Source: Candidatus Rhodoferax randersensis (GTDB lineage: Bacteria > Pseudomonadota > Gammaproteobacteria > Burkholderiales > Burkholderiaceae_C). From it: a stretch of DNA of 64,000 bases. The position numbers were made by a program, and so were the translations under genes. This document shows, piece after piece, positions 15,210 to 23,249 of the stretch (positions are counted from its first letter, which is position 1; each line of letters starts with the position of its first letter). The stretch is taken from the NCBI GenBank assembly GCA_016718155.1, contig JADKEH010000004.1, positions 248,001 to 312,000 on the forward strand, read 5' to 3'. Under the pieces are notes generated by a model. It worked only from the letters and a program-made list of their open reading frames with translations. It did no database searches and had not been told where the DNA came from.

Positions 15210-17165
15210 ATGGCACTTATCACCTTACTTGACGCCCAGCTGGCATTTGGACACGTTCCCCTGCTCGACCACGCTGATTTTTCACTCGAAACGCAGGAGC
15301 GCGTCGGCCTGATTGGCCGCAATGGCACGGGCAAATCGTCGATGCTCAAAATTCTGGGCGGCCTGGACAAGCCCGATGACGGCACCGTGCAGGTGCAAGG
15401 CAACACCCGCATTGCCTACGTCGCGCAGGAGCCCCAGCTTGATGCAGATGCTACTGTTTTTGTAGCGGTTAGCGAAGGACTGGCGCGCATCATAGGCCTG
15501 ATTGAAGAGTACACCCAAGGCCATGGCGACCTCGATGCGATGCAAAGCGAGATCGAGGCACTGGACGGCTGGAACTGGGAGCAGCGCGTCACGGAGACGC
15601 TGCACCGGCTGCACCTGGACCCGCAGGCCATCGTCAGCACGCTCTCAGGAGGCACCAAGAAACGCGTGGCATTGGCCCAGGCGCTGGTGGCCCAGCCCGA
15701 TGTGTTGTTGCTCGACGAGCCGACCAACCACCTGGACCTGGATTCGATCGAATGGCTCGAAGGCCTGCTGGTGGAGTTCAAGGGCAGCATCATCACCATC
15801 ACCCACGACCGGTCCTTTCTGGACAACGTGGCCACCCGCATCGTGGAGCTGGACCGCGGCAAGCTGCTGTCCTACCCCGGCAACTTTGCCGCCTACCTGA
15901 CCCAGAAAGAGGAACAACTGGCGCAGGAGGCGGTGATCAACGCGCGTGCCGACAAGCTGCTGGCACAGGAAGAGGTGTGGATTCGCAAGGGCGTGGAAGC
16001 CCGCCGCACGCGCGCCACCGCGCGCATCGTGCGGCTGGCGGAGCTGCGCGCCAAACACCAGGCGCGCCGCGACGTGGTGGGCAGCGTCAACATGGATGTC
16101 TCCAGCGGTGCCACCAGCGGCAAGCTGGTGGCTGAGCTGACGCATGTGTCCAAGAGTTTTGGTGATCGCAGAATCGTCGATGATTTCTCGGCCACCATTC
16201 TGCGGGGCGACAAGATTGGCCTGTTGGGTCCCAACGGCGCCGGCAAGACCACCTTGCTCAAACTCATTTTGGGCGAACTCAAGGCCGATCCGGCGCCGCC
16301 CAACGCGCCGCCGCCCGAGCCGGGCCACAGCCCTTGGGGCACGGTGCGCCAGGGCGCCAACATCTCGGTGGCCTATTTCGACCAGATGCGCAACGCGCTC
16401 GACCTGGACGCCACTCTGGAAGACTTCATCAGCCCTGGCAGCGAGTGGATCGAGATCGGCAACCAGAAGAAGCACGTAAAAAGTTACCTGGGTGACTTTC
16501 TGTTCTCGCCCGCGCGCGCCAACTCGCCAGTGCGATCTTTGAGCGGTGGCGAGCGCAATCGTTTGCTGCTGGCGCGCCTGTTTGCCCGGCCGGCCAATGT
16601 GCTGGTGCTCGATGAGCCCACCAACGACCTGGACATCGACACCCTGGAGTTACTCGAGGACCTGCTGCAGAACTACGACGGCACGGTGTTTCTGGTAAGC
16701 CACGACCGCACCTTTCTGGACAACGTGGTGACCAGCACCATTGCCTTCGAAGGCGACGCCAAGTGGCGCGAGTACGAAGGCGGTGTGACCGACTGGCTCA
16801 TCCAGAGCAAGCGCGCCAGCGAGATTGCCCAGGGCAAGGGCCAAAAGGGCTCAAAGCCGTTTAACTACGGGCGTGATCAGCTATTAAAAACGGAGCAAGC
16901 TGCGGCCCCAGCAAGCGCCTCAACGCCTGCGGCGCCGGTGGCCAAGGCCCGCAAGCTCAGCTTCAAGGAGCAGCGCGAGCTGGAGGCCTTGCCGTCTGCG
17001 ATAGCGGCGCTGGAGGCCGAGCACAAGTCCATCCACGAAGCGCTGGCCGACGGCAGCCTGTATGCCAGCGACCATGCGCGCGCTGTGCAGATGTCCGAGC
17101 GCGGCGCCCAGATCGATGACGAACTGATGCAGGCACTCGAACGCTGGGAAGCCTTGGGCGGTTGA
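15210..17165 (+). CDS. uup: ABC-F ATPase Uup
   Basis: A 651-residue soluble protein with two ABC cassettes and no membrane segments. Cassette 1: Walker A GRNGTGKSS, signature LSGGTKKR, Walker B LLLDEPTNHLDLDS. Cassette 2: GPNGAGKTT, LSGGERNR, LVLDEPTNDLDID. A C-terminal basic coiled coil (KARKLSFKEQRELEAL onward) is the Uup-type nucleic-acid-binding tail. ABC-F proteins act on the ribosome; Uup also affects precise excision of transposons in E. coli. The start at 15210 (MALITLLDAQLAFGHVPLL) follows family alignment. Two copies of a 17-nt GCTA-type palindrome lie inside the gene, at 15450 and 16880. Confidence 0.92.
   Translation: MALITLLDAQLAFGHVPLLDHADFSLETQERVGLIGRNGTGKSSMLKILGGLDKPDDGTVQVQGNTRIAYVAQEPQLDADATVFVAVSEGLARIIGLIEEYTQGHGDLDAMQSEIEALDGWNWEQRVTETLHRLHLDPQAIVSTLSGGTKKRVALAQALVAQPDVLLLDEPTNHLDLDSIEWLEGLLVEFKGSIITITHDRSFLDNVATRIVELDRGKLLSYPGNFAAYLTQKEEQLAQEAVINARADKLLAQEEVWIRKGVEARRTRATARIVRLAELRAKHQARRDVVGSVNMDVSSGATSGKLVAELTHVSKSFGDRRIVDDFSATILRGDKIGLLGPNGAGKTTLLKLILGELKADPAPPNAPPPEPGHSPWGTVRQGANISVAYFDQMRNALDLDATLEDFISPGSEWIEIGNQKKHVKSYLGDFLFSPARANSPVRSLSGGERNRLLLARLFARPANVLVLDEPTNDLDIDTLELLEDLLQNYDGTVFLVSHDRTFLDNVVTSTIAFEGDAKWREYEGGVTDWLIQSKRASEIAQGKGQKGSKPFNYGRDQLLKTEQAAAPASASTPAAPVAKARKLSFKEQRELEALPSAIAALEAEHKSIHEALADGSLYASDHARAVQMSERGAQIDDELMQALERWEALGG
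15450..15466. repeat. GCTA-type short palindrome inside uup
   Basis: GCTACTGTTTTTGTAGC, arms GCTAC/GTAGC, sits in frame in uup and encodes part of DATVFVAVSE. Similar 17-mers occur at 16880, 53934 and 60360. Confidence 0.5.
16880..16896. repeat. GCTA-type short palindrome (imperfect) inside uup
   Basis: GCTATTAAAAACGGAGC lies in the linker before the Uup C-terminal coiled coil, encoding QLLKTEQ. It differs at only a few positions from the intergenic copy at 53934-53950. Confidence 0.45.
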
Positions 17166-17172
17166 CGACGCT

Positions 17173-17191
17173 GCGGCCCAGCACAGGCCGC
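17173..17191. terminator. Hairpin between convergent uup and OYE genes
   Basis: GCGGCC-CAGCACA-GGCCGC, a perfect 6-bp stem, fills most of the 33-bp gap between the two gene ends. It could serve both strands; no T-run is present. Confidence 0.4.
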
Positions 17192-17198
17192 GGTGCGG

Positions 17199-18317
17199 TC
17201 AAGCCAGCCGCGGGTAGTCGGTGTAGCCCTTGGCACCGCCGCCGTACAGGGTGGCGCGGTCCAGTTCGGTCAAGGCGGCACCTTCGCGCAGGCGCCGGGT
17301 CAGATCGGGGTTGGCGATGAAGGGTCGGCCAAAAGCCACCAGATCGGCCCCCTCACCCAAGGCGTGGTCGGCCAGGGCGCGGTCGTAGCCGTTGTTGACC
17401 ATCCACGCCGCGCCGCCACCAGCCTTGCGGTAGGCGCGCAGCAGGGCCGCGTAATCGAAGGGTGTGTCGCCCTGAACATGGTCGCGTGGCCCACCTGTCG
17501 AGCCTTCGATGATGTGCACAAAGGCCAGCTTCAAGGGCGCGAGCTGGGTCACCACATACTCGAACAAGGGTTGCGGATGGGGGTCCTGGGCGTCGTTGGC
17601 GGGGGTCACCGGGGACAGGCGCAGCCCAACCCGGTCGCCGCCGATTTCCTGCGTCACGGCGGCCATCACCTCGATCAGCAGGCGGGCGCGGTTTTCGATG
17701 CTGCCGCCATACGTATCGGTGCGAAGGTTGGAGCCCGAGCGCAGGAACTGGTCGAGCAGGTAACCATTGGCGCCATGCACCTCAATGCCGTCAAAGCCGG
17801 CGGCGATCGCATTGCGGGCGGCGCGGCGATAGTCGGCCACGATGCCAGGCAGCTCTTCGAGGGTGAGCGCGCGGGGCGGGGATGTCTCCACAAACTTGGC
17901 CACGCCATCCTTGATCAGCACCGTCTTGGTCTTGGCGGTCAGGGCGGAAGGGGCCACTGGCGCCTGGCCGCCGGGTTGCAGGTCCACATGCGAGACCCGT
18001 CCCACATGCCACAACTGCATCACGATCTTGCCGCCAACGGCGTGCACCGATTCAGTCACCGGCTTCCAGGCTTGCACCTGCTCGTCACTCCAGATGCCGG
18101 GCACGTCCGCATAACCCTGTGCCTGGTGGCTGATGGCGGTGGCCTCGGTGACGATCAGCCCGGCGCCATCGCGCGGGTCGGCACGCTGGGTGTAGTAGGT
18201 GGCCATCAAGGCGGTGGGCAGGGCGCCCGGGGCGCGGTTGCGCGTCAGGGGTGCCATCACGATGCGGTTGGCAAGGTTCAGGCGGCCGACTTGAATGGGA
18301 TCGAATAGAGTGGTCAT
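17199..18317 (-). CDS. Old Yellow Enzyme-family alkene reductase (NemA-like)
   Basis: A 372-residue FMN-dependent TIM barrel. N-terminal LANRIVMAPLTRNRA is the flavin-binding start. The active-site His/Asn pair lies in GIEVHGANGYLLDQF, followed by RTDTYGGSIENR, with 'VAFGRPFIANPDL' near the C-terminus. It uses NAD(P)H to reduce activated C=C bonds, nitro groups or nitrate esters; in the cell it is usually a detoxification enzyme. It is divergent from an MFS gene whose start is about 60 bp away, and the two may share control. Length is typical of the family. Confidence 0.92.
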   Translation of the reverse strand: MTTLFDPIQVGRLNLANRIVMAPLTRNRAPGALPTALMATYYTQRADPRDGAGLIVTEATAISHQAQGYADVPGIWSDEQVQAWKPVTESVHAVGGKIVMQLWHVGRVSHVDLQPGGQAPVAPSALTAKTKTVLIKDGVAKFVETSPPRALTLEELPGIVADYRRAARNAIAAGFDGIEVHGANGYLLDQFLRSGSNLRTDTYGGSIENRARLLIEVMAAVTQEIGGDRVGLRLSPVTPANDAQDPHPQPLFEYVVTQLAPLKLAFVHIIEGSTGGPRDHVQGDTPFDYAALLRAYRKAGGGAAWMVNNGYDRALADHALGEGADLVAFGRPFIANPDLTRRLREGAALTELDRATLYGGGAKGYTDYPRLA

Positions 18318-18378
18318 GGAACGGGTGGTTGGGGAGAAAGCGCCTATCTTGCGCCACTGTCACACAATGCAAGGGCCT

Positions 18379-19584
18379 ATGCCGACCTTTAACACCATCT
18401 GCCAGACACCTGTGCGACACATTGTGTGGCTGGCGCTGGCCTTGTCGGCTGGAGCGGCGCTGTCCTTGGGGGTGACCCGGTTTGCCTATGGACTGTTGCT
18501 GCCACCCATGCGCGCGGACCTGGGGTGGACCTACACCCTGGCCGGTGCCATGAACACCGTCAACGCCCTGGGCTACCTGCTGGGCGCCTTGCTGACACCG
18601 CGCCTGTTGCAGCGCTTTGGTGCCGCCCGGGTGCTGATGGTGGGTGCTGTTCTGGCCACGCTCTTCATGGGGCTGAGTGGTTTCTTCACGGCGGCTGCGC
18701 CCTTGCTGGCGCAGCGTCTGCTGGCGGGCGTGGCCAGCGCTTTCGTGTTCATTGCCGGCGGATTGCTGGCGGCCAGGCTGGGCGCTTTGCAGCCGGCGCG
18801 GGGTGGGTTCCTGATTGGTTTGTATTACGGTGGCACCGGTTTTGGCATTGCACTGTCCGCGCTGCTGGTGCCTGCCGTGCTGGACAGCGCCCGTGCCTTG
18901 CCGCATGGCTGGGCCTGGGCCTGGTGGGCATTGGCGCTGGCTTGCTGCGCGTTGACCGCGATGATGTGGTGGCCGGCGCGGGTGCTGCGCACACTGGCGC
19001 CAGTGGCTTCAGCCGCGGGCGTGCCGGCGGCGGTGTTTCGCTGGCGTACGTTTGCCTTCGCGTTGGCCGGCTACGCGATGTTTGGTGTCGGGTATATCGG
19101 CTACATGACCTTCGTGATTGCCTTGTTGCGGGAACAGGGTGCCAGTGGGTCGGCGGTCACGGTCTTTTACGCCTTGCTGGGCCTGGCGGTGCTGGCTTCT
19201 TCACGCATTTGGGCGGGTTTGCTGGACCGCTACAAGGGCGGGCAAATGCTGGCGCTGTTCAATCTGTTGCTGGGCGTGGCCACGGTGCTGCCCGCGCTGA
19301 CCTCGTACTGGCCGGTGGTGCTGGCCTCCGGGCTGCTTTTTGGGGGCGTGTTCCTGTCTCTGGTCGCCTCGACCACCGCACTGGTGCGCCACAACCTGCC
19401 GCAGGCGGCTTGGGGCGCAGGTATTAGCGCCTTCACCATCGTGTTTGCGGCGGGGCAGATTGTCGGGCCGACGATCGTCGGCTGGATCGCCGACGGACCA
19501 GGTGGCTTGGCGCGGGGCCTGCTGTTCTCGGCCTGCGCCTTGTGGATCGGTGCCGTGTTGGCGTGGCGTCAGCGTGCGTTGTGA
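18379..19584 (+). CDS. MFS transporter, YbfB/YjiJ-like
   Basis: About 401 residues with 12 predicted membrane helices. The start 'GAALSLGVTRFAYGLLLPPMRADLGW' and 'YYGGTGFGIALSALLVP' are typical of the YbfB/YjiJ group. The start is uncertain: ATG 18379 has AAGGG close upstream, ATG 18367 is an alternative, and the ORF extends upstream to 18295 into the divergent oxidoreductase. The substrate is unknown. Pairing with an Old Yellow Enzyme gene suggests response to an electrophile or drug-like compound (inference). Confidence 0.83.
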   Translation: MPTFNTICQTPVRHIVWLALALSAGAALSLGVTRFAYGLLLPPMRADLGWTYTLAGAMNTVNALGYLLGALLTPRLLQRFGAARVLMVGAVLATLFMGLSGFFTAAAPLLAQRLLAGVASAFVFIAGGLLAARLGALQPARGGFLIGLYYGGTGFGIALSALLVPAVLDSARALPHGWAWAWWALALACCALTAMMWWPARVLRTLAPVASAAGVPAAVFRWRTFAFALAGYAMFGVGYIGYMTFVIALLREQGASGSAVTVFYALLGLAVLASSRIWAGLLDRYKGGQMLALFNLLLGVATVLPALTSYWPVVLASGLLFGGVFLSLVASTTALVRHNLPQAAWGAGISAFTIVFAAGQIVGPTIVGWIADGPGGLARGLLFSACALWIGAVLAWRQRAL

Positions 19585-19633
19585 TGTCTTGCCAACCGAG
19601 CCAGGGCGGTCCGGCTGGAGCCGTCAGAGACTA

Positions 19634-19681
19634 TGCGGGACAGACCGCAGGCTGGGAAGCAGCGCAGTTCCGTCCTCAACT
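19634..19681. repeat. GCGGGACAGACCG...GTCCTCAACT element, single copy
   Basis: Located between the convergent MFS (ends 19584) and rhlE (ends 19676) genes. It begins TGCGGGACAGACCG and ends CGTCCTCAACT, the same ends as the 55-bp tandem repeat at 32373. The right end includes the rhlE stop codon. GGAC/GTCC ends allow a stem-loop. Confidence 0.55.
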
Positions 19682-20947
19682 GTTCGTCGATTGCGGTTTG
19701 GCCGCGGCTCTGAGTTTGTCCTTCTTGCTGAGTCGCTTGCCCTTGATGCCGCCGGTCGGATCAGGCAGACGTGCCGATTCGGCTGACGATGGAGGGGAGT
19801 GCGGGGCCAGCAATGGCTCAAACCCCTCGATTTGCTCAAGCGAGAACTTCAGCCCCTGGCGCTTTTCGATCAGCTGCCAATGCGCTTGGGTGTCCGCGCT
19901 GACAAAACTCACCGCCAGGCCACTTTCGCCGGCGCGACCGGTTCGACCGATGCGGTGGGTGTAGTCCACCGCCGAGCGTGGCAAGTCATAGTTCACCACT
20001 ACCGGCAGTTGCTCAATATCGATGCCACGGCCCGCCAGGTCAGTGGCCACCACCACGCCGACGCGCTCGGCCTTGAAGTCGGCCAGCACCTGCGTGCGTT
20101 TGCCCTGGCTCAGTACACCGTGAAACGGCTCGGCGTCGATGCCGGCCTTGCGCAATTTGTCGGCCACGATTTCGGCCGCATGTTTGGTGGCGACAAACAC
20201 CAGAACCCGGCGCCACTTGTGGCGCTGAATCAGGTGGCGCAGCAGCTGCGTGCGTCGGTTTGGGTCCACGGCGATGGCGCGTTGGGTGATGTCGGGCTGG
20301 TGTTGTGGCGCCGGTAAAACGTCAATTCGCACCGGGTGTCGAAGCAGGACTTGCGCCAGGGCCTGCACGGCGGCGGGAAAGGTGGCGGAAAAAAACAGGT
20401 TCTGGCGTTGCGCTGGCAGCAGGGCCAGGATGCGTGCGAGTTCGTCCGAGAAACCCAGGTCCAGCAGGCGGTCGGCCTCGTCGAGCACCAGCGCGCGCAC
20501 CGCCGACAGGCTCAGGGCGTTGTGGTCCAGCAGGTCGAGCAGGCGTCCTGGCGTGGCCACCACGATGTCCGTGCCGCCGCGCAAGCCCATCATTTGTGGA
20601 TTGATGGAGACGCCGCCAAATACGATGCTGACTTTGGGCGGCTGCGCCTGACTCGCGGCGAGTTTGACGATGGTTTCGCCCACTTGCGCCGCGAGCTCAC
20701 GGGTTGGAACCAGTATCAGGACTGCGGCGCGCCTCGGCGATTCCCGTCGCGCCGTTTGCAGATGCTGCAGCAGCGGCAGCACAAAGGCCAGGGTCTTGCC
20801 GGCGCCGGTCTGCGCGCAACCCAGTACGTCGCGACCCTGCAGAGCGGCCGGAATGGCCAACTCCTGAACCGCGGTCGGTGTGCTGAAGCCTTGGGCGCGA
20901 AGGGCATCCAGGAGCGTCGGCGACAGACCCAGTGAGAAAAATGACAT
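19676..20947 (-). CDS. rhlE: DEAD-box ATP-dependent RNA helicase
   Basis: A 423-residue RhlE-type helicase. Motifs in order: Q motif 'GFSTPTAVQELAIPAALQGRD', motif I AQTGAGKT, Ia PTRELAAQV, Ib TPGRLLDLL, motif II DEAD, motif III SAT, motif V 'VVATDLAGRGIDI', motif VI HRIGRTGRAG. A short basic tail (IKGKRLSKKDKLRAAAK) follows. RhlE helps remodel rRNA and mRNA. The start at 20947 (MSFFSLGLSP) matches the family start; the upstream TTG extension to 20977 is less likely. Confidence 0.9.
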   Translation of the reverse strand: MSFFSLGLSPTLLDALRAQGFSTPTAVQELAIPAALQGRDVLGCAQTGAGKTLAFVLPLLQHLQTARRESPRRAAVLILVPTRELAAQVGETIVKLAASQAQPPKVSIVFGGVSINPQMMGLRGGTDIVVATPGRLLDLLDHNALSLSAVRALVLDEADRLLDLGFSDELARILALLPAQRQNLFFSATFPAAVQALAQVLLRHPVRIDVLPAPQHQPDITQRAIAVDPNRRTQLLRHLIQRHKWRRVLVFVATKHAAEIVADKLRKAGIDAEPFHGVLSQGKRTQVLADFKAERVGVVVATDLAGRGIDIEQLPVVVNYDLPRSAVDYTHRIGRTGRAGESGLAVSFVSADTQAHWQLIEKRQGLKFSLEQIEGFEPLLAPHSPPSSAESARLPDPTGGIKGKRLSKKDKLRAAAKPQSTNS

Positions 20948-21020
20948 GAGGAGGTGATTGGTGGCGGGCAAGGTCAAGCCCGGATGGCCCAGTTTAAGCG
21001 CGCCAGGTCCGCAGCCCGGT

Positions 21021-21703
21021 TTAGTTGGCTGGCGCGGTCATTCCCAGAGCGTGGTAGACCTGCATGGCCGCCCAGGCGTCGTTGGCGGCATAAACAATCT
21101 GACTTTCGGAGAGCTGCCGGTTGGCCCAGTTGGAGGTGGTGGCTTTGCGCGACTTGATGAATCGTCGGTTGAGCACCACCGCGACGGCGGCCTTGACGCC
21201 AATCTCCTTGGGATAGCCACGATTTCGGAACACCGCGTTCAGGTCGAGCACGTTTTGCGGCGTGACCCTCAGGGTGCGCAAGATTTGCTGGTGATCGCCC
21301 GCCAGGCCAAAACCGACCTTGGTGATGCGCTGCGACTGAAGCAGCGCGCACACCACATCGCGGCATACAGGGTCATGCAATTGGAAGACGTGGGCCTGAT
21401 GCAGAGTCGAGAACTGAACCACGTGCGGGCCGAGCGAAACCTCGTCCTTGGCGAAGGTGGGTTTTGATTCAGTGTCAAATCCAAGTACCGGGCTGGTGTC
21501 AAGCGCCTCGAACGCCTGCTCTGCCTGGGCACGGGAAGACACTACCACGATGTCCCTGCAGCGCCAGCCGCTCCAGAACCTCCAGTGCGGCAATGTCATC
21601 CTTGGTCGGCGCGGCGACTCTACGACGCGAGTTTGGGATCGGGTCGATCGTCTTGGCTTTCAGTTGCCGCAGCGGGCAGGGTTGGCGCGGGCGTCTCGCT
21701 CAT
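21021..21703 (-). pseudogene. RNase D-like 3'-5' exonuclease, frame-disrupted
   Basis: A DnaQ-like exonuclease domain is intact from about 21555 down to 21021: 'VLGFDTESKPTF' (acidic motif I), 'VGFGLAGDHQQIL' (motif II) and 'QIVYAANDAWAAMQVY' (motif III). Upstream, the protein sequence continues as 'APTKDDIAALEVLERLALQ' in a different frame, so one base is missing near 21556, probably in a GGG run. Further upstream no start codon exists in that second frame before a stop. An N-terminus at ATG 21703 (MSETPAPTLP), inside the annotated end of the NlpC gene, with another shift near 21660 is one possible solution. The start is unresolved. The family degrades RNA or DNA from 3' ends. Confidence 0.7.
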
Positions 21704-22225
21704 CGAATGGCTGACACGGCGGGCGCCGTCAAAGCGCCGTTTCCAGTAGCTGATGCGCATGTCCTCCACCCTGACTTCAGCGCCAGGGCGCGGGGAATGG
21801 ATGAACTTGCCATCACCGACGTAGATCCCGACATGGCTGAACGCGTGGCGCAACGTATTGAAGAAAACCAGGTCGCCGGGCTGGAGTTCGGTGCGGTCAA
21901 TCTTTTCGGTGGCGGCGGCCTGTTGCACGGCCTTGCGCGGCAAGGCCAGTCCGATGGTTTGTTCGTACATGGCCCGCACGAAGCCGCTGCAGTCGAAGCC
22001 GGTCTCGGCGTTGTTGCCGCCACGGCGGTAGGGCACGCCCAGGAATCCCATCGCATTGAGCACCAGTTCCGAGGTCTTGGTGCTGACGTTCTGGCGGACC
22101 TGGTCAATCTTGCCGAGCAGGCCTTTGTCGGACAGCAGGCGGTCGAGGTCGTCGCCGTTTGGGCCTGGACTGGCGTGCGCACAGGTGGCAAGCAGCAGGG
22201 CAGCAAAGGCAAGTGGCAGACGCAT
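21620..22225 (-). CDS. NlpC/P60-family cell-wall hydrolase
   Basis: A 201-residue secreted protein: signal peptide (MRLPLAFAALLLATCAHA), a short helical linker, then an NlpC/P60 papain-like domain with catalytic Cys in FDCSGFVRAMY, His in SHVGIYVGD and a third polar residue at FIHSPRPG. Members cut peptide cross-bridges in peptidoglycan. The start at 22225 follows the signal peptide. There is no ribosome site and a strong promoter lies immediately upstream, so the mRNA may be leaderless. The last 24 or so residues (from SMSETPAPT) may really belong to the downstream exonuclease gene. Confidence 0.87.
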   Translation of the reverse strand: MRLPLAFAALLLATCAHASPGPNGDDLDRLLSDKGLLGKIDQVRQNVSTKTSELVLNAMGFLGVPYRRGGNNAETGFDCSGFVRAMYEQTIGLALPRKAVQQAAATEKIDRTELQPGDLVFFNTLRHAFSHVGIYVGDGKFIHSPRPGAEVRVEDMRISYWKRRFDGARRVSHSMSETPAPTLPAAATESQDDRPDPKLAS

Positions 22226-22231
22226 GGGTGC

Positions 22232-22261
22232 AGGATACCCGTTGGGGCGAGGCTGTGTCAA
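22232..22261 (-). promoter_or_regulatory. Promoter of the NlpC/P60 gene, possibly giving a leaderless mRNA
   Basis: On the minus strand a perfect -35 TTGACA (22261-22256) is 18 bp from TATCCT (22237-22232). Only 6 bp separate the -10 from the ATG at 22225, so transcription would begin at or next to the start codon. Confidence 0.45.
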
Positions 22262-22491
22262 GGTTAAAGTTTATTCTTGAATATCGGCGTAACTGGCTGA
22301 TTTGTTTGATAGTTTGTTGTAGTGGATACCGCTTGATTGACCTCGCTTGGGTATCCGACCAGGGTGTTCGCAATTCAAGGACAGGCGACGAGGGGTGGCC
22401 ACAGTTGCCGCAAAATGGGTGACGAGGCCGGTTCCACTGCGGTCTAATGAGGTTTACCAAAAACGGCCATCGCCCGCCAGGAAATCCCCTT

Positions 22492-23094
22492 ATGTTGTTA
22501 GACCTTACCCAATCCCAGCTTGTTTTGATCGATTACCAAATTGCCTTGATGCCGGCTATGGCGGACAGTGCCTTGGTGCTCGCCAACGCCATTCGTCTCG
22601 GCCAGATGGCTGCCTTGCTGGATGTGCCCGCGTGGGCTACGGAGCAGAACCCGTCTCGCCTGGGGCGCAGCGTCGAGGCCATCAGTGCCCTGGGCCTGAG
22701 GACCTTGAGCAAGATGCATTTCAGTGCGGTGGAGGAGGGCCTGGGCGAATGGTTGCGCCCGCCTGCCAAGCCGGCTGCAGGCAACGCGCGCAGTTTGCCT
22801 AAGCACTTACAGAAGGCCAGCCAGGAGGCGCCGCAACGCAATGCCATCGTGATGGCCGGTTGCGAGGCGCATGTGTGCCTGCTGCAGACCGCACTGGATT
22901 GCCTGGAAGACGAGTTTGAGGTCTGGGTCGTGACCGATGCCTGCGGTTCGCGCACCGAACGCAACCGCGATGCCGCCTTTGACCGGCTCGCTGGAGCCGG
23001 AGCCGAGCTGGTGACGACTGAAATGGTGGCGTTTGAATGGTTGCGCACCGCCGAGCACCCGCATTTCAAGGCGGTGCACGGCCTGATCAAGTAG
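22492..23094 (+). CDS. Isochorismatase-family cysteine hydrolase
   Basis: A 200-residue protein of the YcaC/isochorismatase fold. The catalytic triad is suggested by Asp in LVLIDYQ, Lys in LSKMHFSA and Cys in the 'MAGCEAHVCLLQTAL' segment. Family members hydrolyse isochorismate, nicotinamide, carbamates or related amides; the substrate is not clear here. AGGAAA lies about 8 bp before the ATG. It is divergent from the NlpC gene across a 266-bp gap, which is relatively AT-rich and holds no other gene. Confidence 0.85.
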   Translation: MLLDLTQSQLVLIDYQIALMPAMADSALVLANAIRLGQMAALLDVPAWATEQNPSRLGRSVEAISALGLRTLSKMHFSAVEEGLGEWLRPPAKPAAGNARSLPKHLQKASQEAPQRNAIVMAGCEAHVCLLQTALDCLEDEFEVWVVTDACGSRTERNRDAAFDRLAGAGAELVTTEMVAFEWLRTAEHPHFKAVHGLIK

Positions 23095-23249
23095 CGCCGG
23101 GCCAGTCTGCGTGTTGTCGAGGAAGTCAGGCTGACGCAAGTTTAGAGTCCATAATTATGAATTCAGTTTGATGGAATCTTGTTTTCAACATCCAACAACC
23201 AGTTGAGGACAGCACCAAAGAGTTGTCCCGTAACGTATCAGGAGATGCC

